Positions 31,051 to 42,762 are shown, numbered from the stretch's first letter. The stretch is DNA of 64,000 nt from Tritrichomonas musculus (GCA_039105265.1 JAPFFF010000002.1:868001-932000), one strand, 5' to 3'. Program-made: numbers and translations. The notes: generated by a model not told the origin, from the sequence alone.

Positions 31051-33984
31051 ATGGAAGAAAATATAAAGCTCATTTTCAATAATATTTCAGCAGCGACTGA
31101 TACAAGTAGTTTACAGCAAGCACAAGCGTTCCTTGACTCTTTTTGGGAGAATTCTGACTTTTATCAAGCATTATTTAAGTTATTTCGAAATGCTAACGAA
31201 TCTTATAATATTCGTTTAATGGCAATTTTTGAAATAAAAAGGCAAATAAAATTGCATTGGAATAACTTTTCATCCGATTTTCAGCAGATATTTCTTAATA
31301 ATATAACAAATTTAATTATTGGAATAACAACTCAAGAGCCGCAATATCACTCCCATGTATCAGATCTTATTTTTGTTTTGCTATCGCTTACATTTAAAAA
31401 TTATTTCACGAGCTACTGGGTGAATTTAACTACTTCTTTTATAATGTCAGATGAAGATCATTTTTATTCTGGTTTATTAATTCTTATTAATGTCTTTCAA
31501 ATTATCAAGTATGAGAAATACATTTCTTACGATGAATTTAAGGAGCAGTTTTTTTCTTTTTTGCTCCCCCTTTTTGAGAAGACTACAATGATATTTGCAG
31601 AAGCAAATTCAAATTTATTTTTAAAAACACAATGTCTTATTGTCTCGATCTGCACGGTTGAAATATTTCCTGAGATTTGCCTTCGACAATCGTTTGCACC
31701 TTGGTATTTATCTGTACAATTATTAGTTGATGAACAATCAAATTTCATACATCCTTTCAATGAGATAACAGCCATTTATATGTCCAAATTAGTCAAGCTT
31801 TTTGATATTTGTCAAAGAAAAGTTTCAAAAGAGGTTCCCTTTTCAACGCAGCTACTCCTTCTTTCATTCAATATAATGTATCATCCATCTTGGCCCAATA
31901 ACTCAAATCAATCATTCATCATCAATATTTTTACTTTCTTTTTCTATTTTAATTCTAATTTTGCATCTTCATGGAATGAAACATTTCTTCCGAAATTGCC
32001 TGAAATCATCCAAAACGTGTTCCTCCCTGTTTTTTCAATGCCAGCTGAATCAATTGAATTAGTGATTAATGATCCATTTAGCTTCATTATTGATTATCAT
32101 GTTGACAACAACCCTGGCATTATTCCAACCTACAGTTATAGAGAAATAGTTTCAAAAAGTAATAATAGTAATGAAGAAGAACAAAATGAAAAAGCTGTTA
32201 ATTTTAATAAATCTTTTTCAGAAGACTTTCATAGTTATTTAATGGAAAGTGAAGATTCGATTACAGCAGCCCAAGCTGGTTCAATTTGCTTGTGTGAGAT
32301 ATGTTTGAAACATCCAGAAACTCATGAACTTTTGTATTCAATTCCTGTTTCAACACTCTCTAATTTCATGACATGTGATGTGAAAGATTTTCTTTCATTA
32401 TATTCGATTTTCCAGATGGTTTCTTCTTACTGGTGCAACATTGTATTAAAAAATTATGATATGGCACGTGCTTTTATGGACCAACTTCTTCCACTTTTTC
32501 AGGTATCAATTAATAATCCATCATCTATATCTACAAACAAAGCCTTTGTTTACATCTTCCAATCATCTTTACTTCTCATCATTTCGTGTGCCAATCCCTA
32601 TATAACGCATAAAAATGTAGAAATCAATCCAAGCTATGCAGAAGTATGTATTGCACTTCTTGATTCAGAGAGCTCATTAGTTCAATACTTTGCATCTTAT
32701 GCACTACATAATCTTCTTTTATCATACAGTGATGAGTATGATGCTAAATTAATAGAAGTTTGCCAACCACATGCTCTTAAAGTCATTAACAGCATCATTC
32801 AATTGGCCCAAAAATATGGAATTCCAAAAGTAACTGATATTATCACTATTCTCTTAAAAGACAGTGAAATTTTGAAAAGTGTTATTGACCAGGCTCCATA
32901 TTTAATTGAATCAGTATTTGGTCTTGCTTCTTCTCTTGTTGAAGAAGCAAGAAATTATAATGATTATAATGTTGGTAACTTGTTTAATACATTGACAAGT
33001 TTGATTGATGAGCTTGATTATTATCCTCAACAGTTGGAAAACTTTTGTACAATGATCTTCAAAAAATGTATTGATTCTTTCTTTTCGTTTTGTGATCAAG
33101 AACCATTCTTTGAGCTGATTGCACTTATTTTAAGGAAGTCACCTAATTATATTCATGAGTTATATAACTTGATCTTTCAACCAATTGTCAAGATTATTCC
33201 TAATTTTAAGAAAACTTTGATTTTCAATGAAATTTCAATTGTTCTTCATAATATGATGATTAGAAGTCCAGAATTCATGATTTCAATGAATAAGAAAAGT
33301 ATTGAAAGCATTATCAATAATAATAATAATCAAAATGAAAATTGCAATTCTTTATTTGAAATAGGAAATATTATTATTAATATTATATATGAAAATGATT
33401 GTATTGATACAATGCCAATTAATACTTATTTTTCATCGTTATTATCTATTATTCCTTCAAGTGAAGTTCCTCCTGATTTCTTTGAAGATTTGATAAGTAG
33501 CATTGTAGTTAATAATGAAGATGAACTTTATCTTGAGGATATTTATTATGATACAGCTGTTGATATGCTGCTTATGTTATTGAGTGTCGATACTGAACAC
33601 TTTATAAAAAGAGACGATGGAAAGTTATTGAATATTTATTTATGTGTGATAAATTTAATTGATGTTGGTTGTGCTGTTGCTCTTGCAAATCAATTCATTC
33701 CTATTGAAGCCAGAAATAAATATATTGCGCAAGTTGCCTTATTTAACGCAAATTCCCTCCTTCAAGGTTACGCTATTGAATATGATGATAAAGCTTACGC
33801 TATTGAGTATAATTGTATATTACAGAAAGATCTCTATATTAAAATTTTCTCAAAGCAGCAAAAGTTCGCGATTTTTCAGAATTATTTGAGAGAATTAGCT
33901 TCTAATGATCCTAATTTTATGAGCTATTTCAATGAAAAAGCAGTTATTAATTTAATTGATATATTAAATTTTCAACTTCAGTAA
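31051..33984 (+). CDS. Importin-beta family nuclear transport receptor
   Basis: A 977-aa helical-repeat protein. The N-terminus (about 5-80) fits the importin-beta N-terminal domain: a short helix pair, then YNIRLMAIFEIKRQIKLHW, equivalent to the VRQxAAIxLKNxIxxxW Ran-binding block of importin-7/8/9 and CAS. The remainder is irregular HEAT repeats throughout, with acidic loops (for example SNNSNEEEQNEK about 370-382) that often contact cargo or Ran. The size fits this receptor family (about 900-1100 aa). Whether it is an importin or an exportin cannot be told by eye. The reading frame is complete. Confidence 0.75.
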   Translation: MEENIKLIFNNISAATDTSSLQQAQAFLDSFWENSDFYQALFKLFRNANESYNIRLMAIFEIKRQIKLHWNNFSSDFQQIFLNNITNLIIGITTQEPQYHSHVSDLIFVLLSLTFKNYFTSYWVNLTTSFIMSDEDHFYSGLLILINVFQIIKYEKYISYDEFKEQFFSFLLPLFEKTTMIFAEANSNLFLKTQCLIVSICTVEIFPEICLRQSFAPWYLSVQLLVDEQSNFIHPFNEITAIYMSKLVKLFDICQRKVSKEVPFSTQLLLLSFNIMYHPSWPNNSNQSFIINIFTFFFYFNSNFASSWNETFLPKLPEIIQNVFLPVFSMPAESIELVINDPFSFIIDYHVDNNPGIIPTYSYREIVSKSNNSNEEEQNEKAVNFNKSFSEDFHSYLMESEDSITAAQAGSICLCEICLKHPETHELLYSIPVSTLSNFMTCDVKDFLSLYSIFQMVSSYWCNIVLKNYDMARAFMDQLLPLFQVSINNPSSISTNKAFVYIFQSSLLLIISCANPYITHKNVEINPSYAEVCIALLDSESSLVQYFASYALHNLLLSYSDEYDAKLIEVCQPHALKVINSIIQLAQKYGIPKVTDIITILLKDSEILKSVIDQAPYLIESVFGLASSLVEEARNYNDYNVGNLFNTLTSLIDELDYYPQQLENFCTMIFKKCIDSFFSFCDQEPFFELIALILRKSPNYIHELYNLIFQPIVKIIPNFKKTLIFNEISIVLHNMMIRSPEFMISMNKKSIESIINNNNNQNENCNSLFEIGNIIINIIYENDCIDTMPINTYFSSLLSIIPSSEVPPDFFEDLISSIVVNNEDELYLEDIYYDTAVDMLLMLLSVDTEHFIKRDDGKLLNIYLCVINLIDVGCAVALANQFIPIEARNKYIAQVALFNANSLLQGYAIEYDDKAYAIEYNCILQKDLYIKIFSKQQKFAIFQNYLRELASNDPNFMSYFNEKAVINLIDILNFQLQ

Positions 33985-34304
33985 TGGTGGAGGGAATTTA
34001 TTTTATATTATATTTATTAATGATTCCAGAAATCTTATATTTCTATAATAAATGTTTGTTTTTATTATTCTTTATTATATTTTTTGTTTTATTATTAATA
34101 ATGTGTAAGCTATCCAAAACTTTTTCCAGTTATTTTATATTTAGATAGATTTTTAATAGCTACATATAATTTACTATTTAAAAAATCAAAATCATCAAAG
34201 GTGAATTAGATAATCGCATTTTATTTTCCATAAAAAATAATTTGGGTAAAAAATGGTCATTTTGAATTTTTTGATTTTATAAATGGCGGAACCTCATTTT
34301 AAAT
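33985..34304. other. Spacer after the importin gene
   Basis: A/T-rich; nothing recognised before the TSD at 34305. Confidence 0.5.
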
Positions 34305-34312
34305 AATATTCC

Positions 34313-35368
34313 CAGGGATGTTTATCGATAGTGTCCGATAACGGTTAAATACGTTGCCAATATTATCGATATTATCGGGAGTAGAGTAGAATAACCGATA
34401 CTATCCGATAATAAATATCATTATCGATAAAAACGGTTTTTATCATGGCCAATAATGACCGATATTTTTAACTTTTTTAAGGTAAAGAAAAGATATTTAC
34501 TAGAAATTATGGCTATTTAATTGTTATATAATTATATAAAAGTTATTTTTTCAAGTAATGACATATAAAAAAGCTTGTATGTACAAATGATCAAATTATT
34601 AAAAAAGATTTTTTATATTTCATAGGAAATTAACTTTTATTATAATAAAAGATAAGTAATATATTATAATTCTAATAATATTTAAGTATGAAATTTAAAA
34701 TCAATAAAGATAATTTAATTTTGGCAAAAAAATAAAATTTATCAAAAAGTGAACACGATAACTTTTTGTAAATTAATAAAATTCTCTCCATTTCTCTAAA
34801 TATTTTTAGACTTGATATTCTTTTAATAAAAAAAAACGCAAATTATTTTAGTAGCATTGCATTAATATTTCATTACATATTAAGATTCGTTAATTTGCAA
34901 ATATGGAAATAATTTAATACTGAGAAGATATGAGGAAATTATCGTCTTATAACTTTGTTCTTAATCATAATCTTTTTTTGTTGGCCAATTGGTTCTTTTT
35001 AAAAAATTTTGAAAATAATCTTTTTATGTATTAATCAAAAACCTGATTTTTTAGCTTCTCATTATTATATTGGACATATAATGCACCCTGACCTTATTTC
35101 GCTTATTTCAGCATGCACTATTGAAGTACAATTAAAAATATAAAATTCCAAATTTTATTCAAAAATGTAAAAAAAAAAGTATGGAAATTTTATTATAAAA
35201 TATCGGAGAATATCGAACCGTAACCGTCCGATAGTGACCAAATATCGGCGGTTTTGCTTAACGTATTTATCGATAATTATTGGTTATCGAACAAATTTTT
35301 ATCGATATTATCGGACTATCGATAATGAGCCGATAATCGATATTTATCATCATCGATCGACAACCCTG
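34313..35368. mobile_element. Non-autonomous hAT-type element, 1056 bp
   Basis: The ends CAGGGATG and CAACCCTG are typical hAT termini and are flanked by an exact 8-bp duplication AATATTCC (34305-34312 and 35369-35376). Both subterminal regions (34320-34445 and 35200-35355) are dense in TATCGATA/TATCGG and CCGATA motifs in both orientations, resembling the subterminal transposase-binding repeats of hAT elements. The central ~750 bases have no open frame of note, so mobility would need a transposase elsewhere. Confidence 0.92.
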
Positions 35369-35376
35369 AATATTCC

Positions 35377-37320
35377 CTATTTATATAATATATTTTAAAG
35401 CAAAAATATTGAGTTTGATCGTTTAAAATTAATTTTCTAACCGCCGAAAATTGAATCATTCCGTTTATTAATTCAACTTTTTGAATTCATTTTTCAAACT
35501 AAACTTTATCTTTGAAGTTATGTTCAAACAAAATATATCATTTTATTGAGCATTAAAGGAAGAAATCGAATATTACAAAATAAAAAGTTAGAAAAGATCA
35601 TGTATCGAAAAAACTTAAAAATAATTATTATATTAACTTTTTTGGACTAACTACAAAGTAATTATAAATATTTATGTTTTATAATGTATAATGCATATGT
35701 ATAAAATCAAATAGTATTAGTAGTTTTGAAGGATATCTCTTACGAAGAGAGATCTATTAGTATGTGAAGTCAAAAAAAACTCGATGAATATTAAGTTTTT
35801 TGATTGGTTTCAATGACCAATTTAAAGATTATTAAATGGGTAAGAAAATTTATTAAAATCACCAAATAAAACCTAAAATTCGAAGAGATTTTGAAACTTT
35901 TTGAGGTCAAAAAAAGAGTGTCCCACCCATTATTAATATAAAGGGGAATCTCTTTCTCAAATATTAACGTTTTTTGGTTTTAAATAAATATAATTATCTT
36001 AAATTATATTATATATATATGAATAATATTTATTTATATACATTTTGTAATAATATAAAAACATATATTCTAATTATTGCCTTATTTTATTAAGTATTAT
36101 ATTGATTTTTTTGCAAAACATGTTTTTTCTATTTACTTAAAGAATATTTCTATTTGCTATTAGTATTTTTGGAAAATATAAGTAAAATAGCATTTACGTT
36201 TTTTTGGCTTCAAACAAAATAATAGTAGGAATTAAAAGATAATCACAAAAAAATAAATTTCAAAGACAAGCATTTAAAAAAAAAATTTGAGCCGAACCAG
36301 ACCATTTAATTGAATTGTTTTATTTTATTTTTGAGAATATTATTTTTTCTTTAATAGAATTTTTTTCAGAGATTAGGATAAAATTTGAAAGGTTTCAGTC
36401 TAACTTTTTAAAAGATTTATCTAAAAATAATTTTTTTGGTTGTTTATGAATATATTACTGATTTACACACCAAATTAAAAGATAATTTAATAAATTTTCA
36501 AGGTATATTAATAATAACGTTGATTTAAAAGCATATAAAAGCTTTTTGATATCAATATTTTTTAATCTGGGAAAATGGAAAGAATTTAAATTTAAAAAAA
36601 TAGATGTATCATTTGAAAAAATCTGATTATTATGATATTTCAATTGTTTTAAAAAAATGATTTCTATTTGATAATTTCTGGTGTTGATGATATACCAGAG
36701 TTCATATATGCTTTCTTAGTTTAATGTCCAGCATTATATACCAAACCATTATGCTTTTAGGATTCATTTAAACTCTAACATGAATTATAAAATTTCTTTG
36801 TTTTTTTTCTTTTAAAAAACTTTTATTTTAAAAAAATATTTCATCTTAATGATATATGTTATTAATTTTATAATTTAATTTCAATATATTTCTAATACGT
36901 TTATATAAACACATTTTTAAAATAATTTTTTAACATCTTTTTTAAAAAATATTTATTATTTATTTGATGTTTTATCCTAACTAAAAAAATATATTTTTAA
37001 GATATTTCTATATAATACTTTCAACATATATATAAAAAACAAAATTAAAGAATATAAAAAGAGAAAATATACAGATTATGATGATAAATTTATTTTATAA
37101 AATTTAATTGAAATTGGATAAAAAATTTTGAATTGAAAAAAGTTATTTTCTATCAAAAAGTTTGACTTTTTCATAAAATTTCATATTTTTTGATTTATCT
37201 TTTTTCCCCTACTATATTATTCAACAAGTTCTATTTAACTTTTTCTTATTATATCATATTAAATCTATTTTGCCTATTTATATATCATAATTCTTTGATC
37301 GATAAAAAACCTATTTTGAC
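35377..37320. other. A/T-rich region without recognised genes
   Basis: No credible coding frame. A small hairpin (ATCTCTTACGAAGAGAT) is at about 35734 and TCTCTTTCTC-type remnants at about 35950. It may hold old transposon debris, but I could not define ends. Confidence 0.4.
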
Positions 37321-38193
37321 TCCCCTTTATTAATATTTATTAGACTTATCCACAAATTAAAAATCGTTTGTTGAACGTTTATTGAAAATTTGCGGACAAC
37401 AAACTTTTTGTGAACATCTTAAAATTCTCAAATAATAAAGAATTTGTAAAAAAGCTAATGTTTGCATCTATAAAACATTTTCGAGGACAATATTTTAAAA
37501 AAAGAATATTAAATTCAAATGATATGAGCAAACAATTAAAAATAGATGCAAATAGCTTATTATCAAATATAAGTATTAATAAAAACAAATTCGATTATAT
37601 CAATAATATACTTTATAATTCAATGTTTGATAAGAATTTGCTATTTTATTTATGTTTTCATAGATGAATTATGTAAAAATAATTTTGATCATTTCTAATT
37701 TAGAAACTAAAATTTTATTTAACCAATATTTTCATCAATCATTATAAATAATACAATTTAAATCATATAAATTTTGCATATACAACTGATTTAAATCTTA
37801 AAAAACAAAATTTTTTCATGATTATCCTTTTTCAAAATATTTATTCTGTTCTTTTATGTACACATTCAATTATAAATTTTGATCTTTATTTAAAAATAGC
37901 CAAATCAGTAATTAATTTTTTTCTTTAAAAAACACTTTTTTTTAAGATATTGGAACAGAAAAAATTAAAACATAAAGCACATAAACGTTTTGTTTTTGAA
38001 TAAAACGTTTACCAAAAAACTTAAAAAATTATGGATAATACCATTTATTTGCAAAGAATGGGATATTTAGAAATAATTAAATATTTGAGTACATAAAAAT
38101 GTTCACAAAAAGTTTATTGTCCGCAAATTTTTAGTAAACGTTCAACAAACGATTTTTGATTTGTGGATAGGTCTATTATTAAGGGGGACCTTT
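37321..38193. mobile_element. Long-TIR non-autonomous element, ~0.87 kb
   Basis: Inverted arms of about 90 bases pair 37343-37415 with 38105-38175; both contain TTATCCACAAAT / AAAAATCGTTTGTTGAACGTTTA / TTTGCGGACAA / AAACTTTTTGTGAACAT with few mismatches. The outermost bases (left about ACTCCCCTTTATTAAT; right inverted GGTCCCCCTTAATAAT) are less well matched, so exact ends and TSD are unresolved. Weak short frames inside are not conserved domains. Confidence 0.75.
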
Positions 38194-38522
38194 CAATGTA
38201 AAACGATCAGGCCAAATTATTGGCCTAAAGGTTAAATAGATAATTATGATTTATAAGATTATCTTCTATGTTTTGTTTAGACAATTATATTATTTCGCTT
38301 ATGTTAATAACTATGTAAGTCATTTGATATATCAATTAAAGGTTAGACAATAATAATAAAAAAGTAAATTCAATTTCATTTTTAAAAACTGTTTTCACAA
38401 TAAAATAAATTGATTATAAGATTGTTCACACATGCTTAATAAGTTTTATTTGATGTTTTTAATAGAAATTAAAATGAATTATAATAAGTTTTTTGATAAT
38501 TACTTAAAAAAACATATTCATA
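38194..38522. other. A/T-rich spacer
   Basis: Contains an inverted GGCC pair near 38210-38228; otherwise nothing recognised. Confidence 0.4.
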
Positions 38523-38524
38523 TA

Positions 38525-41038
38525 AACTGGAACAGGAAAATCAGTAGCACGATAGCTCACAAAAAATTATTTTTTCAAAGAGGTATTCATGTTAAGTGAC
38601 TTAACGTCTTTTTGGATTTTAGAAATGCATTAATTCAATGACTATTAGAGTATAAATATTCTAATTTATAAAAAAAACATATAATTGCTCTATATTATCT
38701 TTGGCAAGCATTGCATTGTTAAAATATAAGAATTTTATTTTTTCAGATATATTAGAATTATTAGACTTTTTTTTAATAAGGATTAAAAATTCTTAAAAAT
38801 TTTAATAAATATATAAAGAATTAAATATTGAGTTGGCTTTATATCTCATTTTAATAAATTCGATATTTAAAAAAGCAAAGGATTTAACAAAAAAAAACAA
38901 AAGAATTAATAAAAATCCAACCCAATTTTTTTTCCAGCCTAGCTTTTTGCTTTTATTTTTAATATATTAATTATTGCGATTCATCTTAACATAAATTGCG
39001 ATCAATAAGAAATTTATGTGTTTAATTTTGAGAAAATTGGTTTCCAACAATATCGATGTTTTTTTTGGGTGCAAAACGTCAAAATGTTCAAAAATCAAAC
39101 AACAAAAAAAAATAATAAATTGAAATTTTACAGATATTGGATAAAATATATATTTCTAAATACATATATATATATATAATAGAAAATGCCGATAATTTGA
39201 ATCAAATAATTTGCTAAACATTTAAATAATTCTATTAATATTCATTTTTTCTAACAAATAAATCAAAATTAGCTTTTTTTCAAAGGATTTCACAAAAGTG
39301 ATCACAAATTTTGTGAAAAACTAATATTTTTAAATAAATATTTTTTTTTTGAAATAAAAATAAGTTAATATCTAAATAATTTTTTATTTAAAATATTATT
39401 AATCGATATATGTTTTAATTTATAATTATTTAATGTCAATATATATATATATTGAGATATTTTATATTGTTTTATAGAAAATCTTTCATTTAAAATTCCA
39501 AATAAATATCAAAATATATTGAAAATAGTTTTTTTTTCTCACAAAAAAATGCTTAAGCAATATCTTGAAAATAAACACATGGAATCATATAAAATTTGTA
39601 ATTTATCTTAATTACATATTTTAAAAATAAAATAAATAAGTTAGAATTAAATTGCTAGGCTAGTTTTCTTCGTGAATACCTCTTTTTTCAATGATATAAA
39701 ATTTTTTGGTTTTCAAAAAGTGAAAATAATTGCTACTGAGATTCCGGTCGCCTCAAAAAGTTAAAATTCAATAAAAATTTTTACTCTTCAATTTTTCTTT
39801 GTAAAATTAATGGAATTTCTTTCAAAATTATTCCTTCATTTTTCAACTCTTCAAAAAGAGATTGAATTTCTTCATCGCTAATGTCATATCTTAATCCTTT
39901 TTTAAGGTCTTTTTGTATGCAATGTCCGCGATTTTTGAGGCAAAGATAACATCGTCCAACAAATGATGAACAAAGTTTGTTTATTGTTTCAATTTCAATT
40001 GAATTCCAAGCAATCTTTATTGCCTCTATTAGTTCTTCTTTATTTGCTGGATGATAAAAAGATATCATGTTATCCATTAGAGCCCACAACATTTCAATGA
40101 CGTTCAGGTCAGGTGAATTCGGAGGCCAATTTGTTACCAAATCGCAAATGTTTGTAATGGACTCGATTGAGACTTTTGCGGTGTGTGGCCTGGCTCCGTC
40201 TTGTTGGAAGGCGAATTCTCCATCAAAAAATGTTTGAGCATCTGTCAAATAAGAATTGTCAATGAGCATTTCAACATATTTTACTGAATTTTCGGTGGAT
40301 TCATAAATGTAAATATCAGGCTTATAATTCGAACTAATCATTCCCCATGCCATCACTGATGTGGCAAATTTTTCTCTTTGTATCACTGCTTTAGGATTAT
40401 ACTCATTACGTTTTCGCCAAACCCAACGTTTGTCTGAACCGAGCCCAAAGCGCGACTCATCGGAAAATCCTATGGACGGTAAATTGTATCTGTGAATTAA
40501 AACTGTATAGCAAAAGTTTAATCTTTTAATTATCTGAATTTCGGTCAACAATGGTTCTTGAATAGGAGGAAGGAATTTATATCCACATTCTCCTCTAACT
40601 TCATTGATCGTTGTTCGACTTATATCTATGCTCATTGAATCTTTTATTTGATTGTGTAAATCATCTCCAGATGATAAAGGATTTGAAAAGGTCTGTTCGA
40701 CGATAAAAGATTTAACAGCTGGAGTTTTTTTTGATGGACGGCCTCTTTTGGATTGTTCTGGAGCAGATCCTGTAAGATTTAACGAATGTCGAACTTCACA
40801 AATTAAATTGGGGCCACAATGCATTATAGTTTGAATGTCTCTTGATTTGATATCAAGCTTTATCAATTCTGCAATTTGTTGATTTCGACTAAGACCTGAA
40901 TTAAATATATAAGCGATGTCTTGATAATTCATATTTATAAGTAAAATTTTATAAAATTGAATTGATTCAAATAAACGGCTCTAAAAATTTTAACTTTTTG
41001 AATAAAAGTGAAGTGCTACTGAATTTCCTGTTCCAGTT
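38525..41038. mobile_element. Tc1/mariner element with intact transposase, possibly composite
   Basis: Terminal inverted repeats of 26 bases (38525-38550 and 41013-41038; starting AACTGGAACAGGAAA) match at all but one or two positions and are flanked by TA (38523-38524 and 41039-41040), as in Tc1/mariner. A transposase gene occupies the right half on the minus strand. The left half (to about 39753) has no gene and ends with a third copy of the terminal motif, TGCTACTGAGATTCC at 39732-39746, in the same orientation as the right end. A pair of AAAGAGGTATTCA sequences (38577-38589; inverted near 39675-39690) also makes the left half look like a separate TIR element fused to a left-truncated transposase unit. 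Confidence 0.85.
39781..40932 (-). CDS. Tc1/mariner DD34E transposase
   Basis: A complete 383-aa cut-and-paste transposase. The N-terminus carries two helix-turn-helix regions (about 12-50 and 70-112) joined by a GRPSKK AT-hook-like linker (64-69). The catalytic triad is visible: D158 in GFSDESRF, D245 in QQDGARPH and E280 in NSPDLNVIE, with 34 residues between the second and third, the DD34E spacing of Tc1-like enzymes. No stops or frameshifts, so it may be active or only recently silenced. The enzyme would bind the 26-base TIRs at 38525 and 41038. Confidence 0.95.
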   Translation of the reverse strand: MNYQDIAYIFNSGLSRNQQIAELIKLDIKSRDIQTIMHCGPNLICEVRHSLNLTGSAPEQSKRGRPSKKTPAVKSFIVEQTFSNPLSSGDDLHNQIKDSMSIDISRTTINEVRGECGYKFLPPIQEPLLTEIQIIKRLNFCYTVLIHRYNLPSIGFSDESRFGLGSDKRWVWRKRNEYNPKAVIQREKFATSVMAWGMISSNYKPDIYIYESTENSVKYVEMLIDNSYLTDAQTFFDGEFAFQQDGARPHTAKVSIESITNICDLVTNWPPNSPDLNVIEMLWALMDNMISFYHPANKEELIEAIKIAWNSIEIETINKLCSSFVGRCYLCLKNRGHCIQKDLKKGLRYDISDEEIQSLFEELKNEGIILKEIPLILQRKIEE

Positions 41039-41763
41039 TATTTATATCATACATATTTAATTTATTATATTATATAAAAATATAAAATGTCAAAATAACA
41101 AAAACATTGAGAGATAATAGGAATATTCAAAAAAAAAAATAGATTAAAGAGAGGTGCGGACAGGGTGAAGTGATTTAGATTCGCACCAAAATTTGTATAT
41201 ATTAATTAATTTTTATGAGCATTATAATGATATAATTATTTTTTATTTTCGTCCACGGGGCCGACTTGTGGTGATATATGATTTTTTTTCTGAGGTAGAA
41301 AAATATAAACCACTGAAAAAAATATAAAAATATGTAAACTATAGAAATTATACAATTGATAGAAAAATCTATTATTTAGAAGAAAAAAAGTAATAAAAAC
41401 ATGATAAAAATCATTTTTATACTATTTAAAAAAATGTGTCTCGTTTGTTATTATTCAATTATTAATGTATGATATAGTTTCCACTTAAATTGGCCCAAAA
41501 AAAAATTGAGAACAGGGTTGGTCAATGTTGAAAAAATTGATCAACGGCGTCACTTTTTTGGGGGCTCGTTGTCAACGTTGATTTCGTTATTTCAACGTCA
41601 ACGATCAACGAAAAATTCTTCGTTGAAATTGATCGTCCAAAAAAATGTCACTTTTTAATTTTTATCGTCATTGATTCAACGTTAACTTAATATTATTAAT
41701 TCAACATTTATATTCAATTTATATATATATATATAAATAATCATTATCTTTTATTATTAATAT

Positions 41764-42492
41764 TTATTCATCATTTAAGAAATCAATTATAGAAATTGTA
41801 TCAATGATATAGTCAAAATTGTTGGAAATCCATTCATCTTTATTTTCTTTGGTTTGTGTTAAAACTGCCCAAGTTAATATTATACCATTTAGTTTTGAAA
41901 TATAAGAAGCATTATCCAAATAATCAAATTGGACTAATAAATTATCCAATTGGGATAAACATGGTATATTGCCTAATTCAAATTGAGAAATACAAAATTT
42001 GAATAAATCATTATCTTCTTCTAAAAAAGATTTTAAAATGTATTCAAATATATCTATATCATAAGCTTTGTTTATTTTTTTTGAAAATTTGATTAAAAAT
42101 TCAATGATTGATTTGTATTTTGATCCATTTTTCATTAATAAATCCAAACAATTTTGAATAATAGTATCATCAAAATCGTCTATATTAAAATTGAGATTTG
42201 TTATTAATGCAAGGGCAAGACTACAAGTTTGTGGATGTAAAAATAAATAATCCGAAGCTGATTGAATAATAAACATTCTTATTTCTTTATCAAATTCTTC
42301 TGGATAATGCTGTGAAAGGACAAAATACTCTAACTTTTCTTTGACGCTTTCAAGAGAATTGAAAACATCAAAAAAAAATATTTCTTCTTCATATACTTCT
42401 TGATCTGGTGTTATTTCTGATGTTAAATCATTCTCATTATCAAGAATTAATTTTGATTGCCTTTCTTTGGACTCAATGAGTTTGAAATTCAT
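41764..42492 (-). CDS. Unknown helical protein carried by the hAT element
   Basis: A complete 242-aa frame between the left TIR and the transposase gene, divergent from the latter with about 685 bases between the two start codons. It is acidic at both ends (EITPDQEVYEEEIFFF near 28-43) and otherwise made of leucine/isoleucine-rich helices with asparagine and lysine, in a pattern like armadillo/HEAT-type repeats (for example ALALITNLNFNI, IIEFLIKFSKKI). No transposase, nuclease or known regulatory motif is seen. It is inside the exact TSD-bounded element, so it moves with it; it could be an accessory transposition factor or a captured host gene. I do not recognise it. Confidence 0.7.
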   Translation of the reverse strand: MNFKLIESKERQSKLILDNENDLTSEITPDQEVYEEEIFFFDVFNSLESVKEKLEYFVLSQHYPEEFDKEIRMFIIQSASDYLFLHPQTCSLALALITNLNFNIDDFDDTIIQNCLDLLMKNGSKYKSIIEFLIKFSKKINKAYDIDIFEYILKSFLEEDNDLFKFCISQFELGNIPCLSQLDNLLVQFDYLDNASYISKLNGIILTWAVLTQTKENKDEWISNNFDYIIDTISIIDFLNDE

Positions 42493-42707
42493 GAACTATA
42501 AATAAAAATGATGTGAAATTTTCCCGATTTCAAATAATTAAAATGAATAATTAATTCATTACTGTTGATAGATTAACTTAAGTTTTTAATTGAACTTGAA
42601 CAATTATTGAATATTAAAGTTTGTACTAAAGATATAATTTGATAAAAAAAATATTTAATTAATTTTGAAAATATATTTTAAATAAATATAAAAATCTGTA
42701 TTGTAGA

Positions 42708-42762
42708 TATATTAAAGTCTGTGCTAAAGATATATTAAAGTCTGTGCTAAAGATACATTTAA
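42708..42762 (+). repeat. Short direct repeats, 22-23 bp
   Basis: AAAGTCTGTGCTAAAGATA is present twice in tandem at about 42715-42755, with a diverged copy (AAAGTTTGTACTAAAGATAT) at about 42618. They lie in the divergent intergenic region of the hAT element, upstream of both genes, so a regulatory or transposase-binding role is possible. Confidence 0.6.

Noticed and set aside
35720-35960. Small inverted repeats as another MITE
   Set aside because: Only a short ATCTCT/AGAGAT hairpin is clear; no paired termini or TSD could be found.
37410-37667. 85-codon frame in the long-TIR element
   Set aside because: It lies mostly in non-conserved interior, begins within the TIR and shows no domain; composition is that of A/T-rich noise.
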